Below are positions 12,600 through 22,509 of a stretch of DNA of 64,000 bases, piece after piece. Every line of letters starts with the position of its first letter. Position 1 is the first letter of the stretch. Source of the DNA: Lineus longissimus (lineage: Eukaryota > Nemertea > Pilidiophora > Heteronemertea > Lineidae); contig NC_088311.1 in the NCBI RefSeq assembly GCF_910592395.1, positions 15,876,501-15,940,500 of the forward strand, written 5' to 3'. Made by a program: the position numbers and the translations under genes. Below the pieces are notes generated by a model. That model saw only the letters and a list, made by a program, of their open reading frames with translations, was not told where the DNA came from and made no database searches.

Positions 12600-13819
12600 A
12601 TATTCCTTCGACAGTCACAACCCAGTATACAACCAGTAACTGCAGCCTGGACCTTTACATCAAATCCGTTGAAGTTCAGCTTGAGACAAACCATCACATA
12701 CAAGGTCACAACCTAGGACAACTACAAAATGCAGTGTGGACTTTTGTATCAATTCCTTTGACTAGCATATACCCATGGAGCGGGCAAAGTTGAAATGTAA
12801 TATACATTAGTTAAATGGGCACGATGATTGAGCTACATTAAATTTCTAACGTTACTGAAGTTTTATTAAAGGTTAAACACGAAATTAACTGCATTTAGGG
12901 ACTTATTGCTGCTATCTACATGCAACCCCCAATAGATTGATTGGAGTACGCTATTTTGCACAATGCATTGAGACCAGTGACAGCAGGTCCTGTTCCAAAT
13001 AAGGCCCTCACATATTAGGCATATCACCTACCCACTCCTGTACCCAATGCCACTGTCGGACCAAAGCCAGGCGCATGGAGAGATGCAGAACGCAATTCAA
13101 ACTGACAACATCAGTCAGTAAAGAATAAAACAAAGAGCAAGCGCTGACCACTGTACATATTTTGTCCATCCTGGCATAACTGTTTATTGATACCCTGACT
13201 GCATGTTCCGGTAGGCCACTCTGCAGAATTTGCCTTATCACTCAGGTCAGTGTTTTTCTCGAATAGAACTAAAATAGAACAGGCTAATCATTAATCTCCC
13301 TGCTAATACCCTGCACCATGGACCAGGTTGTATAGCACTACATACGTGCTGGAAGCTACTACTGATGTGGCAGGGAGAATATGCGTGAAGTTTGTGTATG
13401 CTGTTGAGAATGAGCGGAGCTCTCCAGTCGACGTGCTCTCTGAAAAGTTGTTATTTATTCTAAAACCACGAAGATATTCGACGTATGACACCCTCAGTGA
13501 CACTCTTACGTATGATCCAGACCTACGAAGCCAAAGGTTGCAAGAATTCGACGCATTTCCAAGGCCCAATTTTGAAACAAAAATTACCTCCTAAATAGCG
13601 GCAACAACGCGCATTATAGTATAGATGTGCAGGACCTTTACATCAATTACTTTGAAGTGTAGGTTGGTTTCGACAGACTAGTCCAGTGAACATGGTCCAG
13701 CCTCAGCCGGGACAGCCATGCAGTAATTGCCGTCTTGACCTTTACATCAGGGACAACCAACCAGTTTCAAAGTGCAAGGCAAAGGCCACATCCAAGGGGT
13801 ATTTTTTTTCTTAACCCGC
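12600..13819. repeat. Old tandem-repeat-rich stretch
   Basis: Segments at 12600-12770 and 13620-13790 repeat phrases such as GGACCTTTACATCAA, CTTTGAAGT and ACAACC, matching the degenerate array at 1785-2045. The 88-codon frames open on both strands at 13303-13594 overlap antiparallel, have no motif and are not called as genes. Confidence 0.4.
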
Positions 13820-14240
13820 ATTGATAGCGAGTAAAAACAGATATGATAATGTTTTTGTAAACCAACTACCACATACTGTTTTATTTTTCTAATCAATTTT
13901 GAGTTAAATATTACAGTGAAAAAGAATGAAAAACTAGAATCGACTGCTTCTTCTGATGACTGCACGGGTGAGCACTGATTTTGGATGGGAGGTGCAAGGT
14001 GTTCATTTTGTTCTATGAGTACGAGTGCAGCTCAGCTCTCTTGGACATCTGTGATGTGGTCACCGAAAAAGTTGAAATGCAGCTGTCGTCGATCATCCCT
14101 GTAAAACATGATGAGAAAACATTTTAATTTTGCTTGCCAAGTTATATAATACAAGACCAACAACAACTGATTAGGCACCAATGATTATTTATCAAAGTAA
14201 AGGTTGGAACTATAAGGAAGTGCTGATGATCACAGAAGTT
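13820..14240 (-). pseudogene. Decayed paralogue of the small-protein terminal exon
   Basis: On the minus strand a CTGTTTTACAG acceptor-like site at about 14100 is followed by sequence alignable with the terminal exon at 57418-57564. Shared stretches are CAGCTGCATTT, GGTGACCACATC, CCAAGAGAG and ATCATCAGAAGA, ending at TTCTAG near 13935. Single-base indels and an internal stop break the frame. The flank (AACCAACTACCACATACTG, TTGAGTTAAATATTACAG) also matches. No copy of the first exon was seen. Confidence 0.65.
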
Positions 14241-14292
14241 CATTGATATGATTGAGAATATCATAAAAGTAATAATGTCTTTATTTCTTAAA

Positions 14293-14982
14293 ATGATGAA
14301 AAGGGCAGGGGCCATAGTGCTATGTATAGTACATAACTCAAATCAAAGTCGGTATGACATGTGATGTATCCTTGCTTGGAGTACCTATCATAAAACATAT
14401 TATTGAAAACAAGTCACTAATAAACAAGATATTGCACTTTTTACCTTTTCAGTTTTGGCTCCCTGGTGGAAGAGTTGAGAATCATATTGAACCGAAATTT
14501 GGTGTCAGAGGTCATCTGACCTAGATTGTCATCAGTTGTTAGCTTGAGCGGTTAAGAAACAAGCTATTGTTACACTCAAACTGCAAATTTTTGCCAATTG
14601 ACCTCAGTGGCCTTGAAAAGTAGGTCAAATCAAAAATCCGTAGGGCATGGGATATCCTTGCTTGAGTACTTATGACAAAAATAAAATCGAAACAAAGTCA
14701 CTAATAAGCAAGATATTGCACTTTTTACCTTTTTTGGTTGAGAATCAGATCAGACGGCAATTGGGTGTTGGAGGTTACATGGCAATGGCGTAGGGAGTCT
14801 TATGTACCAAATTTCAAGTTCGTAGCTTTAGCGGTTAAGAAACGTGAGTCACTTATAAGAGAGATATCACACTTTTCAGGTTTCCGCTTTTGACCCCTGG
14901 TGGCCAAGTCACGAATCAAATCGGACCAAAGTTCAGTGTTAGAGGTCACCTGACCTTGGGTCCTTTGTACAAAGTTTCAAAA
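14293..14982 (+). mobile_element. Family C element, left part (split by DIRS)
   Basis: It begins with AAAGGGCAGGGGCCATAGTGC, a degenerate family C left end. Internal units with GACCTCAGTGGCCTTGAAAAG (14603), GGCCAAGTC and GGTCACCTGACC follow. At AAAGTTTCAAAA the unit is interrupted by the DIRS element at 14983-21120 and resumes at 21121 with CATAGCTCTAGCGGTTAAG. It finishes at 21233 with the family C right end. Confidence 0.65.
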
Positions 14983-14994
14983 TTTCCATTTCCT

Positions 14995-15200
14995 GTGGAA
15001 ATGTCATTTTATTAGTTCATACCTACCCAGGTCAGACTTTTGCATGTGTACTCCATTCGGACACACCCGAGGAAGAAATAATCTATTTATAATAGAAATC
15101 TCTTAGCTAGTTCGCTTAGCTACACCTAGGCGGCGCCCCTATACAGCCTCTGCCTCGTGTGAGCCGCCATCACTTAGTACTTATTACCTGAGCGCACCGA
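14995..15200 (+). repeat. DIRS copy 1 left inverted terminal repeat
   Basis: It runs from the TTTATTAGTTCATACCTACC boundary through ACACCCGAGGAAGAAATAAT and the GCTACACCTAGGCGGC phrase to TTAGTACTTATTA. The right repeat at 20935-21120 is its reverse complement with small differences. Confidence 0.85.
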
Positions 15201-15237
15201 GTAAGTCCCGTTGCTGTGGGGACAGGCAGGGCGGGTA

Positions 15238-15332
15238 GTCTGACCTGGGTAGGTATGAACTAATAAAATGACATTTCCACAGGAAATGGAAATTTTATGT
15301 CGTTCATACTCTACCCAGGTCAGACTTTTGCA
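15238..15332 (+). repeat. DIRS copy 1 internal complementary region
   Basis: The first half is the reverse complement of the element's left extremity (TGACCTGGGTAGGTATGAAC ... TTTCCACAGGAAATGG). The second half repeats the reverse complement of the right extremity (GTCGTTCATACTCTACCCAG ... CTTTTGCAT). The two meet at GGAAATTTTATG, so this segment is complementary to the junction of the joined element ends. In DIRS elements such a region is thought to template end joining during circular replication. Confidence 0.8.
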
Positions 15333-15830
15333 TCGAATACCAACAACCAAAGGAATGAGGGTAAACGTAGTGAAGTGAACTGTCTCCAAGCTGCGCATCA
15401 GAACCCAACGGGTGAGATCAGGGGACCCAGAAAAAGAATGCTTGGGGGAGATCCGAGCTAGAGGTCAACAGGCCCTTTGACAGCAAAGGGAAGCATAACT
15501 GTGAAAACCCATCCCCTCCTAGACGGGGACAAAACCACCTCAACACGGTATAAGCTCAGCACATATCGTCAAGAGACACAATGTGGAAAATTTTTTTTTT
15601 TTTCTTTTTTTTACAAGAAGGAGAGCACGCCCAAGAATAACATGGAGCGGCCTCACTGACTAACTCTCAAAAGTCCTAGGCGGCTGAACCCTAGGACAGC
15701 TGGACGGGGCGAATACGCAGGCCCGAAGACCCGGCGACAGTCTATAGCACAACCCCCCCGCTTAAAAAGGAGGGAGGACAAGACAGCCAGCAGGAGAGAA
15801 AATCGACGAGTGGTCTAGGCAGGGAAACAC

Positions 15831-16967
15831 CTAGACCACGTGCTGAGCGGCGACAATTGGACCAAGAGACAGCATACCGTCTGTTAACCTGGAACAATCG
15901 CACATATAATACTGGGAGAATGTAGAGTGAGAACTCCACGTAGCCGCATCTAAAACCTCGTTCAGCGCCACTCCCTTATACTCAGCTCACGAAGTAGAAA
16001 TGGCCCGAATCTCGTAGGCCGTAATGGCGCCTAGGCGACGAAGCTCTAGAGAAACGAGTGTCATAGAATAAGCCATCCGGATGGTGGCCACTAACCATCT
16101 GGCGACCGTGGCTGCAGCTATCTCCCTAGTAAACCCCTCTCTATAAGACAAAAAGAGGGGCTTCCTGCCCAGGCGAACAGCAGGCTCCTTAGTCTTATTA
16201 GAATAGAACTTCAATACCCGAACAGGACAGAGAGTTCTGTCCGGGAGGTCTCTAGAGACCGTAGCGGACAACGAGGGGATAAAAACCGGGCGCCTGGAGG
16301 TGTGCGGCGCCTGGTTTTTAGCCAGAAAGTCTGGGACAAATTCTAGGACCGCGCCCCTCTCAGTGAAACCCAATTTATCAAAGGCTAAAGCATGGAGCTC
16401 AGACCGCCGCTGTGCCGTGGCCAAAGCCACCAGGAAAACGGTCTTAAAGGTCAGATGTTTAAAATCTGCCTGATGCATGGGTTCAAATCGAAATTTCATG
16501 AGAGCCCTTAAGACCACCGAGAGGTCCCACTTGGGGGAGAGCTGAATGGAGCGAGGACGCTCCAAAGACATATTGCGAAGCAATGATGAAACAGCGTCAT
16601 CCCAAGATGGTTTCCACGATTCAGTCAGCTTTAAGGTGACCGAAACGGCGGAGCGATAACCTTTCACTCCCTGAACCGAAAACTTCCGGACCGAGAATAG
16701 AAAATTCAAGAAGTCGAGGAAGTTGGGAAGAAAGGGAGCAACCGGAGAAACTCCGTGCTCCCGACACCAATCTCGAAAGACAGCCCACTTGCTATCGTAT
16801 GAATCAAGGGTAGACTGTCTCTGAGGTTGGGCGACTTTACGGATAACGTCTTCCGAAAAGCCTCTCTCTCGGAGGAAATACCCGACAGCCTCCAGGCGTG
16901 AAGCCTGTAAAAAGAAGGGTCTTGATGATAGACCCGGCCGATCGGGTGATAAAGCAGACGGTCCCAC
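15831..16967 (-). pseudogene. DIRS copy 1 tyrosine recombinase, one in-frame stop
   Basis: 326 codons from 16967 to 15987 (TGA), then the same frame continues to TAG at 15831-15833, about 378 codons in all. The N-terminal core-binding part has TLDSYDSKWAVFRDWCREHG, the box I arginine is in TAQRRSELHAL, and box II is AYEIRAIST where HxxR is usual. After the stop come EVLDAATWSSHSTF and QYYM with the likely nucleophilic tyrosine. Copy 2 has tryptophan at the stop position (STSWAEYKG). The enzyme would integrate the circular DNA intermediate. No upstream start common to both copies is clear; 16967 is the first ATG after the deletion. Confidence 0.85.
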
Positions 16968-17562
16968 GCCGGCAGGAGAAAAGAGAAACCCTGTGACCCC
17001 TCAGATGAGACGTGAAGGCCCTCACGGCCAGGATGACAGCCTGCATCTCAAGGATATTGATCGAGAGACGCGCATTCTCCTCTGACCACGTGCCCTTGGT
17101 GGTCAGGTCCCCTTCGTTCAAATGGGCGCCCCAACCATAAAGGGAGGAGTCCGTGAACAGGGACATCTGGGGCGACGGAGGGCTGAGCTGCACTCCGCGG
17201 AGGAGCTCCGTCTCCGAACCCCAGAATCTCAACACCTCCCCCAGGAGAGACCCCGGGATAAATATCCGCTGGTCGAGGGAGTCCGTGAACGGACGCCAAC
17301 TCGACAGCAGGAGGAGCTGGAGTGGGCGCATATACAGGCGGCCGAAAGGAACCTGGTCCGCTGCCGAATTGAGCAGCCCCAGCAGCGACAGAAACTGTCG
17401 GGCTGTGGCGCTGTCCTGACGGCAAAAAATCCCGACCAAGGACCGAATCTTGGAATTCGGTCCGGAGGGGGGGGACATCAGGCCCTCTCGTGTGCGAAAT
17501 CGCACCCCCACGAAGACATAATCCTGAGCTGTGTCCAGCTCGGATTTGTCCCAATTTAACAA
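16968..17562 (-). pseudogene. DIRS copy 1 RT connection and RNase H, truncated
   Basis: This continues the RT frame after an in-frame TAG at 17563-17565. It has DKSELDTAQDYVFVGVRF, LLGLLNSAADQVPFGRLYMR and the RNase H catalytic core MSLFTDSSLYGWGAHL and NILEMQAVILAVRAF. Beyond about 17050 the frame departs from copy 2, and the part encoding SNNSTVVAYIRGQGG, IPGKRNILADALSR and the following ~190 residues is absent. A deletion at about 16978 therefore fuses early RNase H to the recombinase leader. The overlapping 389-codon frame at 17048-18217 is a shadow. Confidence 0.8.
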
Positions 17563-18474
17563 CTACCCTGCCTGTCCGGTTGTGACGAGCAGAAACTTTG
17601 CCTGCTTTCCCAGACGGCGATGAGCCTGGTGCCGTAGCAGCCAGTCGTCGAGATAGCAATGGAGCTTTAAGCCCATGGCGTGAAAAGGCGCGGCAAACGC
17701 CTTGACGACTGTTGTGAAAATCAGCGGAGCAGAAGCCAGGCCGAAAGGAAGGGCCTGAAACTGATAAACCTTTCCTTCGAAGAAAAAACGAAGGAAGGGC
17801 TGAAACTCTGGATGGACCGGGACGTGTAAATACGCGTCCTGAAGGTCCAGAGAGATAGCCCAATCGTTGGGCTGCACCGCGACCGCTACTGACCTGGTTG
17901 TCTCCATCTTGAAGCTGGGGACCCGGAGGAACCGATTCAAGGTGGACAGGTCGATGACCAGCCTCCACTTCCCCGATTTCTTGGGGACCAAGAAGACGTG
18001 GCTGTAAAAGCCCGGGGAGGAATGGTTGTCCACCAGCCTCACTGCCTGCTTCTTGAGAAGAGACAGGACCTCCGATCGAAGGGCAAGCGCCCTGACGGCG
18101 TCTACTGGCGGGGACACCGGGGTGGGAGTCATAGGGGGGGGACGGGAAAAGTCCAATCGGACACCGTGTCGGAGCATATCCGGCACGGGGGAGTCTTTTT
18201 GACACCACCGGTCCCAAAAGTCTGCGAACTGTCGCAGTCTGCCACCCACGACGCCAACTGTGGGGGCGCCACCTGGAGGTGCAGGAGGAAGGACTAAAGA
18301 GTCACTTGCGCTTGCCCCCGCGACCCTTCTCTTGGAAGGGACGCTTGGGCTGCCCGCCGCCCCCGCCCCTGCCTGAGGAGCGGTGGCGCTTATTGGAGCA
18401 GCGAGAGGGAGCCGCAGCTTCTGCCTGCCCTTGGGGACGAAAGGAGGAGGAGCCACGCGAGGATGAGGGCCCAC
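17563..18474 (-). pseudogene. DIRS copy 1 reverse transcriptase palm
   Basis: 303 codons with RT fingers and palm: GKWRLVIDLSTLNRFL, WAISLDLQDAYLHVPVHP (catalytic Asp), LPFGLASAPLIFTTV and YLDDWLLR (the catalytic YLDD of DIRS/gypsy type). The frame closes at a TAG where copy 2 has tryptophan (copy 2 reads RAGWLVNLDKSEL), so the stop is a nonsense change and not a natural terminus. The N-terminal ~90 codons are proline- and glycine-rich linker, so the true start is uncertain. Confidence 0.88.
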
Positions 18475-19766
18475 GAGGAGCCAACAAACCTCGGGGGCTT
18501 CGAGACCCCACCTGTTGTCACCTGCCCGCGGTCTGTGAATAGGAACGCGGACGGGGGGGCGGCCTGGGGAGTCGAGACTGACTCCATCAGACGATCAGAC
18601 TCTGCCTGAGCACCCATGGTGTCAGGCAGGGAGTCATGGAACAAGAAAGGGCCGCTCAATGGAGCGGTCCTTAATGCCCCCCGCAGAAACTGGGACCTGA
18701 CCGTGCTCAACCCCCCAATGAGCAGGTCACGGCGTTTTTATAGCACGCCGTTAGCAGCCTGCTGAGCAGTCAGATCGCTGGCATGCTGCAGGGACTGCTG
18801 GAGGGACATCGCGAGAATACGCTGTTCCTCCGAGGCATCTGCGGCTAAAGACCTGGTAACGGCACACAGAGTCAGGTCGGCGTAAGATAACACCGCCTGG
18901 GTCTCCTTAGCAGGGCCTCGTCATTCTTCGCATCCTTTAAGACCGAAGAAGAGAGGACTTTAGGGGGTACCAAACCCGAAAGTTGGATGTCGTAGTGAAA
19001 CCGGGTCGGTTCCCGACGGTGAGACCCGATAATAATCGGGTCTCTAGGACAGGCTTGGAGGGGAAGCGGTCGTGAATCGCTTCCCAGCCTGAGTCCAGGC
19101 ACCCGGCCCTGTAGACGGGAGCGTCGAGACCAGGGCGCGCTGGTGACCCCCGCAAGAAGGCACTGTATCCCTGAGAGCTGTATCCAGCCATGTGGAGGCT
19201 CTAATCAGGGCCGGAGACGCGGGCAATTCTTGGAAAGCCCGATCAGGGACCGCATCCGACTCCTGCTCGGAGGCGTCGCCGAACAAGTCGAACGGCATCT
19301 TACCGAGGGCGGGGTTGACCGTCGGGAGAGGACATGTGTCTTGCGGCACAAATTGCCGAACAAGAGCGCGCAAGTCGCGCATACCTGCGACAATGGCGGA
19401 GTCCTCAACCCCAGAGGGGGGGGCAGCCTGAGAGGCTGAAAAAGACTGTGAGTCGCTAAACTCACAGTCCATTGGCTGATGACTCAAATCAAAAGCCACC
19501 GGCCTCTCGGCCGGGCGAGCCGAGGACCTGTCATGGAGGTTGGAAGCCTCCATGCGGCCCGTCAGGCTCCTAAGCAACTGCCGTTGCTCCTCCGTGAGAG
19601 AGGAAGCAAGAGGCAGAGGCTCAGAGCTCAAATCGGACTCCTGTGGGGCAGACACGGGAGGGGGGAGGGGGCATGCCTGATCAGCAGCCACACCCGTCAA
19701 CCCCGACATACCCGACAGAGCAGGGTGGGGTCGGACCGGGGAAATAGACGGTCTGACAGCACTCAT
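18475..19766 (-). pseudogene. DIRS copy 1 gag-like region, frameshifted
   Basis: The 240-codon frame 19044-19766 contains LTEEQRQLLRSLTGRMEASN, MRDLRALVRQFVPQDTCP and DRAFQELPASPALIRASTWL, all matched in copy 2 (48748-49783). The region continues in other frames as QLSGLVPPKVL...LKDAKNDEAL (18872-19102) and FLRGALRTAPLSGPFLFHDS (18390-18710). The copy 2 counterparts lie in one frame, so copy 1 has suffered at least two frameshifts. The presumed role is a capsid-like protein, by position only. Confidence 0.7.
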
Positions 19767-19932
19767 AAGGGGGGGGGGGGGGCACCAGGGCCCCTCGCCC
19801 GTGAATAGTGGTCGATCAACGACCCCCTGCCCACACCAGGCAGGACACCTCCGGGTGCGGTGAAAGGCGGCAAAGACGGGAAAGTGAAAACCGGTCTTGC
19901 CCCGCCAGGGGGCGTCCGAAGAGACGACCGAA

Positions 19933-20619
19933 TCACAGAGTGAGGGTCGGACGGACGAGCCCGCCCCAAAGCGAAGGGGTGGCGGATCCCCGGAGTGGCC
20001 GTGGACTCAACCGTGGCGCAGAGCCAGCTGCCGCCGGCAAGGGCAGCGGCCGCAACGCCGTCGCAAACCCCGGAGGGGGACGGGGGAGCACACCTGAAAT
20101 AACAGGCGGCTCACCGGGGGCGACGCTGCTCACCAACCCATGACAGGTGGGGGTGTCGGCGGGGGGATCGGGACGTAAAACGTCCAGAGTCCCACCTGGA
20201 GCCCTGGGGAGTGTCCCTGAATCAGGGTCACCAACACTCAAACCCAAGGCCTCCCCAGGGGGCACCCTCCCAAAAGAGGGGTGCCCGGCCTGTGGGGAGG
20301 GGTCGGGAGGGGTCGAAACCCCCCCAGAGCCCCGTGGATCTCGCCGCTTAGCGGGGGTCCGTGAGGAGGGCGAGGGAGAGAGAGTCAAAGACCCCCTTCC
20401 CTTTGAAGGCCGTGCCCCCCCTCTCACCTTCTTCATCTTCTTGCCGGCAGTGCCAGGAGAAGAGGAAGGCGGAAGGCTCCGGCCCAATGGGGGCGGAACT
20501 ACCCGCGCCCCGACACGGGGAAGAACCGGGCCGGGGACTATGAATCCCCGATACACACATAAACAGACCTCGAAAACCCGCTCTGAAGGGCAGGAGGTCC
20601 AGAACAAAGGGTGGAACAC
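19933..20619 (-). CDS. DIRS copy 1 upstream proline-rich ORF
   Basis: 228 open codons at the 5' end of the element, rich in proline, glycine and serine, with basic patches such as GKKMKKVRGGARPSKGRG. Copy 2 has a matching but shorter frame (49998-50435; PSTSGKKLKKSVRRGPRKP). Conservation of the basic tract supports a real N-terminal part of the gag-like protein. No domain is recognised. High GC makes long antisense frames here unreliable. Confidence 0.45.
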   Translation of the reverse strand: MFHPLFWTSCPSERVFEVCLCVYRGFIVPGPVLPRVGARVVPPPLGRSLPPSSSPGTAGKKMKKVRGGARPSKGRGSLTLSPSPSSRTPAKRRDPRGSGGVSTPPDPSPQAGHPSFGRVPPGEALGLSVGDPDSGTLPRAPGGTLDVLRPDPPADTPTCHGLVSSVAPGEPPVISGVLPRPPPGFATALRPLPLPAAAGSAPRLSPRPLRGSATPSLWGGLVRPTLTL

Positions 20620-20934
20620 CCAAAGAAGTAAGAAAGGACGGCAATAACGATGTCATTACGTCGACTTTCTAACAGAAAAACCACAAAAGTATAAAACGAA
20701 CGGTCACGTGACCAACAGCCCGCGAAAATGGAGAAAAAATTTCTTGGGAGACGGCAGAAAAGCAAGCTCCAAAAGCCGAAATTGAGGGAGGATAGTAAAA
20801 GAACGATCTCACCCGTCTCCTAGAGTCAATAAGCGTCCCGAAGGTGTCCCGGGTGTCCTTCTCGAGCGTAGAATCGACCAAAATTTGGCGAAAACAACGT
20901 AGGAAAAACTTGGTACAATGTGATACAGTGTGCC

Positions 20935-21120
20935 GAGGAATAAGTACTGAGTGATGGCGTTTCACACGAGGCAGAGGCTGTATAGGGGTGCCGCCTAGGT
21001 GTAGCTAAGCGAACTAGCTAAGAGATTTCTATTGTAAATAGATTATTTCTTCCTCGGGTGTGTCCGAATGGAGTACACATGCAAAAGTCTGACCTGGGTA
21101 GAGTATGAACGACATAAAAT
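20935..21120 (-). repeat. DIRS copy 1 right inverted terminal repeat
   Basis: Reverse complement of the left terminal repeat: GCCTAGGTGTAGCTAAGCGA, CCTCGGGTGTGTCCGAATGG and GACCTGGGTAGAGTATGAAC, ending GACATAAAAT. The flank (CATAGCTCTAGCGG) is family C sequence that continues the left flank. Confidence 0.85.
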
Positions 21121-21233
21121 CATAGCTCTAGCGGTTAAGAAATGTGCCACTGTTTTTGAAACAGGATACAGACAACCAAGACGAGGAACGATGGACACAG
21201 TGGTATTGTTTAGACTCCCCTACGGTGAGCCAA
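21121..21233 (+). mobile_element. Family C element, right part after DIRS
   Basis: It resumes at CATAGCTCTAGCGGTTAAG, reads GTGCCACTGTTTTTGAAACA, and ends GACTCCCCTACGGTGAGCCA. This is the same right end as at 25525, 28557 and 54685. Together with 14293-14982 it is one element interrupted by DIRS. Confidence 0.8.
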
Positions 21234-21264
21234 AGGATTTGCATAAAATTACCCAATACATAGC

Positions 21265-21395
21265 ATCTGGGTGATTTTGAGCCATTCACATGTGTTTAAA
21301 GTGCACATTCTGACAAAAAGTTCCGGTCTGAATACGTTATCTGACTGAAGGCAATTCACCATTTTTACGGATTCTTGAAACTTTGGTATTGTCAA
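21265..21395. repeat. Dispersed repeat paired with 2686-2820
   Basis: It shares TCTGGGTGATTTTGAG and following landmarks with the segment at 2686. Non-coding, unknown class. Confidence 0.5.
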
Positions 21396-21502
21396 ATGGA
21401 ATAGATATTGCATAGTTTCTGACAAACTCTGCTAAAATTCATCATTTTATTTTTCTTCAGCTGTACTCGAACCCACCGCAGAGACTCGTTGGGTAGTTTT
21501 AA

Positions 21503-21726
21503 GGGTTGGCTATGGGTACCCCCATTCTGGCTAGAACTTGAAATCCAAAATCAATTAGAACTCCTTCAAAACAAAGTGAATGGCAATTTCAAGGGTGGGA
21601 GTCTGTTCTTTGTTTTTAGAGAACTGCCGCCCAGGCTTTAAATCGGTATTCACTTCATTTTGATTGAGTTCTAATTGATTTCGGAATTCAGCTTCTAGCC
21701 AAAATGGTGGTATCTATTGCCAACCC
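21503..21726. mobile_element. piggyBac-like MITE with long TIRs
   Basis: A 224-bp foldback element with imperfect terminal inverted repeats of about 85-90 bp. Left: GGGTTGGCTATGGGTACC, TGGCTAGAA and AATCAATTAGAACTC. The right end is the reverse complement with a few changes. It is flanked on both sides by TTAA (21499-21502 and 21727-21730), the target-site hallmark of piggyBac-type elements. No coding capacity. Confidence 0.75.
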
Positions 21727-21730
21727 TTAA

Positions 21731-22160
21731 CACAACATGACAACTGCATTTTGCACTGACGAATATTCCAAGCGGAAGGACACCGTGACAAGTTTGTCGC
21801 TTTCACCTTCTCATCATGGTCAAAGTTTTGTGACACGATTCGCAATGAGAAAAATCTGATAACCTTAAACTAATCACAAGGATCTTATCAAGACATCTCA
21901 CCTGGTCTGTTCAGTGGATGATCGATCCACACCATTGATTCTATGTGATTTGATTCATTCCACCATTTCTTCACTCCAACCAAAATGGCTGGATGTCTAC
22001 ATGCAGCTTCAGGGGCGCAAAACATAAATGCACAACTGTGACGTTGCTCAGGATTGCCTTGAACCACGCAATTTAAACACGGCTGGCAATGTGCCAACTT
22101 ATATTTTTGCCCAATACTGCCAACTGGTGACATAAATCGAAACTAATCTATTTTATATAA
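21731..22160. other. Non-coding, no gene supported
   Basis: An 81-codon minus frame (21888-22133) is cysteine-rich by chance and has no recognisable motif or splice context. Nothing else is seen. Confidence 0.4.
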
Positions 22161-22509
22161 AACTAGAGAGTTAGTGATTGCTCGCAATCACTGTTGATGG
22201 CTCCGCTAAACATTGCAACAGAGCCATGGTGTCTATCAAACGTGGGAAAATAGTATGGCAATGTTACTGTTCTTGACATAAAAGCATGATGGTGAATCTG
22301 ATGGTGAACAATATTACAACAACTGCAGTTGTTGTAATAATGTTTTAGGTGCAGTTAGAATAGACGTATAAGTGATAAATGGCTTAACAAAAGAATTAGG
22401 CCATGACCATGATGAAACCTTTTTGCTAGCACACACGTTTTTTAATGGATAACATGTTCTTACTATTATTATTATTTATTATATGTTCTTACTATGATGT
22501 AACTAAAGC
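22161..22509 (+). mobile_element. Possible left part of the satellite-bearing element D
   Basis: This stretch precedes the 145-bp array. It opens with a short hairpin, AGTGATTG-CTCG-CAATCACT, followed by GGCTC...GAGCC pairing. A second inverted repeat, TTACAACAACTGCAGTTGTTGTAA, is near 22314-22337. If the satellite is carried by a hairpin-ended element whose right end is at 26061-26095, this could be its left part. No second copy is in the window to test it. Confidence 0.3.

Larger units (their letters stand above)
14983..21120 (-). mobile_element. DIRS-type tyrosine-recombinase retrotransposon, copy 1
   Basis: A 6.1-kb element coding on the minus strand, in order: gag-like region, reverse transcriptase, RNase H, tyrosine recombinase, internal complementary region, terminal repeat. 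Its outer ends are inverted repeats of roughly 190 bp (left about 14995-15200, right about 20935-21120) sharing CCCAGGTCAGACTTTTGCAT and ACACCCGAGGAAG. Inverted termini, an internal complementary region beyond the recombinase, and recombinase plus RT/RH together define DIRS rather than an LTR or LINE element. It is inserted in a family C element. Two in-frame stops and a deletion between RNase H and recombinase make it non-autonomous. Confidence 0.9.

Noticed and set aside
13303-13594. 88-codon frames open on both strands over the same region
   Set aside because: Antiparallel overlap with no splice sites or motif. One strand being open by chance explains the other.
17048-18217. 389-codon minus-strand frame inside DIRS copy 1
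   Set aside because: It lies in another frame over the RT/RNase H coding sequence, is rich in Pro, Gly and Arg from high GC, and shows no motif. It is a shadow.
20147-20647. 166-codon plus-strand frame
   Set aside because: Antisense to the DIRS proline-rich region, a product of GC-rich composition with no motif.
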